Shown piece by piece: positions 5,971-7,275 of a stretch of DNA of 7,275 bases (the first letter of the stretch is position 1; every line of letters starts with the position of its first letter). The position numbers and the translations under genes are program-made. Source of the DNA: Acidobacteriaceae bacterium (lineage in GTDB: Bacteria; Acidobacteriota; Terriglobia; Terriglobales; Acidobacteriaceae); NCBI GenBank assembly GCA_025929125.1, contig JAICMT010000073.1, positions 1 through 7,275 of the forward strand. Direction: 5' to 3'. The notes under the pieces are model-generated. The model worked only from the letters and a program-made list of their open reading frames with translations, made no database searches and had not been told where the DNA came from.

Positions 5971-7275
5971 ATGCCCCCCACAGCAACCGGCGATCCCGCG
6001 ATGACCCCCGCCATGCGGCAGTACTTTGCCGCGAAGGAGGCACATCCGGACTGCCTGATGTTCTGCAGAATCGGCGACTTCTACGAACTCTTTTACGAGG
6101 ACGCCATCGTAGCCTCGCGCGAGCTGCAGCTTACGCTAACCGCACGCGACCGGGAGAAGAAGCAGCCCATGTGCGGCGTCCCGTACCACGCGGCCGAGCA
6201 GTACATTCAGCGGCTGCTGCGTAAGGGCTACCGCATCGCGCTCTGTGAGCAGACCGAGGACCCGAAGCTCACAAAGAAGCTCGTCCGGCGCGAAGTGACG
6301 CGCGTGCTGACGCCCGGCACCGTGCTCGACTCCGGCTTCACTCCAGACCAGAGCAACTGGCTGGCCAGCCTCTGCTTGCAGGGCTCGGGAGCGACAGTTA
6401 CGGCCGGCCTGGCACTGCTCGATCTCTCTACCGGCGATTTCCGCGCCACTGAGTTCGCTGGCCCCGCTGCCTCGGCGCAGTGCCTGGATGAGTTGGAGCG
6501 GATCCGCCCCGCGGAGCTGCTGTATCCGGAGAGTGGCCGCACGGGCCTGGTCCGCGGCACACAAGGAAGCCTCAGCGAAATCGCCGCGGAGAACTGGAAC
6601 GGAGAAGCCGGCGGCATGCTCGCCGATGTGCGGACCAAAACACCCCTCGAAGACTGGATCTACACCGCCGACTACGCTGTACCTGTCCTGCGCAAACAGC
6701 TCGCGGTGCATTCCCTCGATGGCTTGGGGCTCGGTGGTCACGAGTCCGCCGCCATCGCGGCCGGAGCGCTGGTCCATTATCTGCAGAAGACGATGCAGGG
6801 CGGCCTGGAGCATATTGACGCGCTCCACTACTACGAACGCGCCGCTTTCCTGCAACTGGATGCGGTGAGCGTGCGCAACCTGGAGCTGGTGGAGCCACTC
6901 TTCTCCGGCGAATCCGCGCAGACCACTCTCTTCCACACCCTCGATGCATGCTGCACTCCGATGGGCAAACGGCTGCTCCGCTCCACGCTGCTGCGCCCCT
7001 CTCGCGAGCTGGCAGAGATCGCGGACCGCTTGGACGCAGTTGCCGAAGCGGCACAGGACCTTCCCCGGCGCGAAGGGCTCCGGCGCGCCATGGGTGGGCT
7101 GCTGGATTTGGAGCGCCTGCTGGGCCGGGTGGCACTGGACTCTGCCGTGCCGCGCGACCTGATGACGCTCGCTGGCGCGCTGGGCTGCCTTCCGGCAGTG
7201 GCGCAAGAAGCGGGCGCTTTCGGCGCCGCAAAATGGTCCGCGCTGGCCCAAGGACTCGACCCGCTCCAGGACCTC
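5971..7275 (+). CDS. mutS: DNA mismatch repair protein MutS (3' end missing)
   Basis: The first 435 residues are present and in frame to the window edge. MutS binds mismatches and small loops and recruits MutL. The mismatch-recognition domain is clear: GDFYELF (35-41) contains the Phe37-x-Glu39 wedge that stacks on and contacts the mispaired base, followed by MCGVPYHAAEQY (67-78), ALCEQTEDP and VTRVLTPGTVLD. The connector domain follows, then the start of the lever/core domain, with LFHTLDACCTPMGKRLLRSTLLRP beginning at residue 320. This matches the family pattern LD-x-T-x-T-x-MG-x-R-LL except for the Cys-Cys pair. The clamp and ATPase domains lie beyond the window. The ATG at 5971 is chosen by N-terminal length relative to E. 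coli MutS; ATGs at 6001 (residue 11) and 6013 (residue 15) are possible, and none has a clear ribosome-binding site. It is divergent from hemX, and mutL is not in view. Confidence 0.95.
   Translation, partial: MPPTATGDPAMTPAMRQYFAAKEAHPDCLMFCRIGDFYELFYEDAIVASRELQLTLTARDREKKQPMCGVPYHAAEQYIQRLLRKGYRIALCEQTEDPKLTKKLVRREVTRVLTPGTVLDSGFTPDQSNWLASLCLQGSGATVTAGLALLDLSTGDFRATEFAGPAASAQCLDELERIRPAELLYPESGRTGLVRGTQGSLSEIAAENWNGEAGGMLADVRTKTPLEDWIYTADYAVPVLRKQLAVHSLDGLGLGGHESAAIAAGALVHYLQKTMQGGLEHIDALHYYERAAFLQLDAVSVRNLELVEPLFSGESAQTTLFHTLDACCTPMGKRLLRSTLLRPSRELAEIADRLDAVAEAAQDLPRREGLRRAMGGLLDLERLLGRVALDSAVPRDLMTLAGALGCLPAVAQEAGAFGAAKWSALAQGLDPLQDL

Noticed and set aside
6136..7251. Long open frame on the - strand (371 codons) across mutS
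   Set aside because: It lies fully antisense to conserved MutS domains, and its Gln/Ala/Arg-rich product resembles nothing known.
1..7275. Insertion sequences, phage genes, CRISPR arrays, tRNA/rRNA genes, riboswitches
   Set aside because: I looked on both strands and saw no transposase motifs, repeat-spacer pattern, cloverleaf or known riboswitch core.

Overview
The window is a stretch of ordinary bacterial chromosome. It is GC-rich, with tightly packed genes and no sign of mobile elements, CRISPR arrays, tRNA or rRNA. The proteins look most like those of Acidobacteriota, probably the Terriglobia/Acidobacteriaceae group. That placement is an inference from overall resemblance and GC-rich codon use, not from a database search.

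Layout from left to right. (1) The 3' part of a PpiD/SurA-like parvulin peptidyl-prolyl isomerase gene runs to 1175 on the + strand. (2) A 148-base gap follows, holding a long composite hairpin (1198-1242) and a second small hairpin. (3) A complete GH77 4-alpha-glucanotransferase gene, malQ, lies at 1324-2862. (4) A 112-base gap contains a strong match to a sigma-54 (-24/-12) promoter at 2894-2910. It faces a two-gene unit: a 61-residue protein of unknown function (2975-3160) and, joined to it by a GTGA overlap, a 196-residue Rossmann protein (3157-3747). The latter is related to the NAD-binding domain of 3-hydroxyacyl-CoA dehydrogenase but appears to lack the catalytic residues and the C-terminal domain. 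(5) On the - strand, a HemX/CcsA-like membrane protein (5891-5073) and glutamyl-tRNA reductase HemA (5076-3748) form a tight operon with an ATGA overlap. The hemA stop codon directly abuts the stop codon of the convergent Rossmann gene. (6) Diverging from hemX, mutS starts at 5971 and runs off the right edge with 435 codons present.

Most of the window is housekeeping: envelope protein folding, alpha-glucan metabolism, the first step of tetrapyrrole synthesis, and mismatch repair. The least ordinary part is 2890-3770, where a candidate sigma-54-controlled pair of poorly characterised genes runs head-on into hemA with no intergenic space. I found no clearly new multi-gene system. The sigma-54 unit is the best candidate for follow-up.
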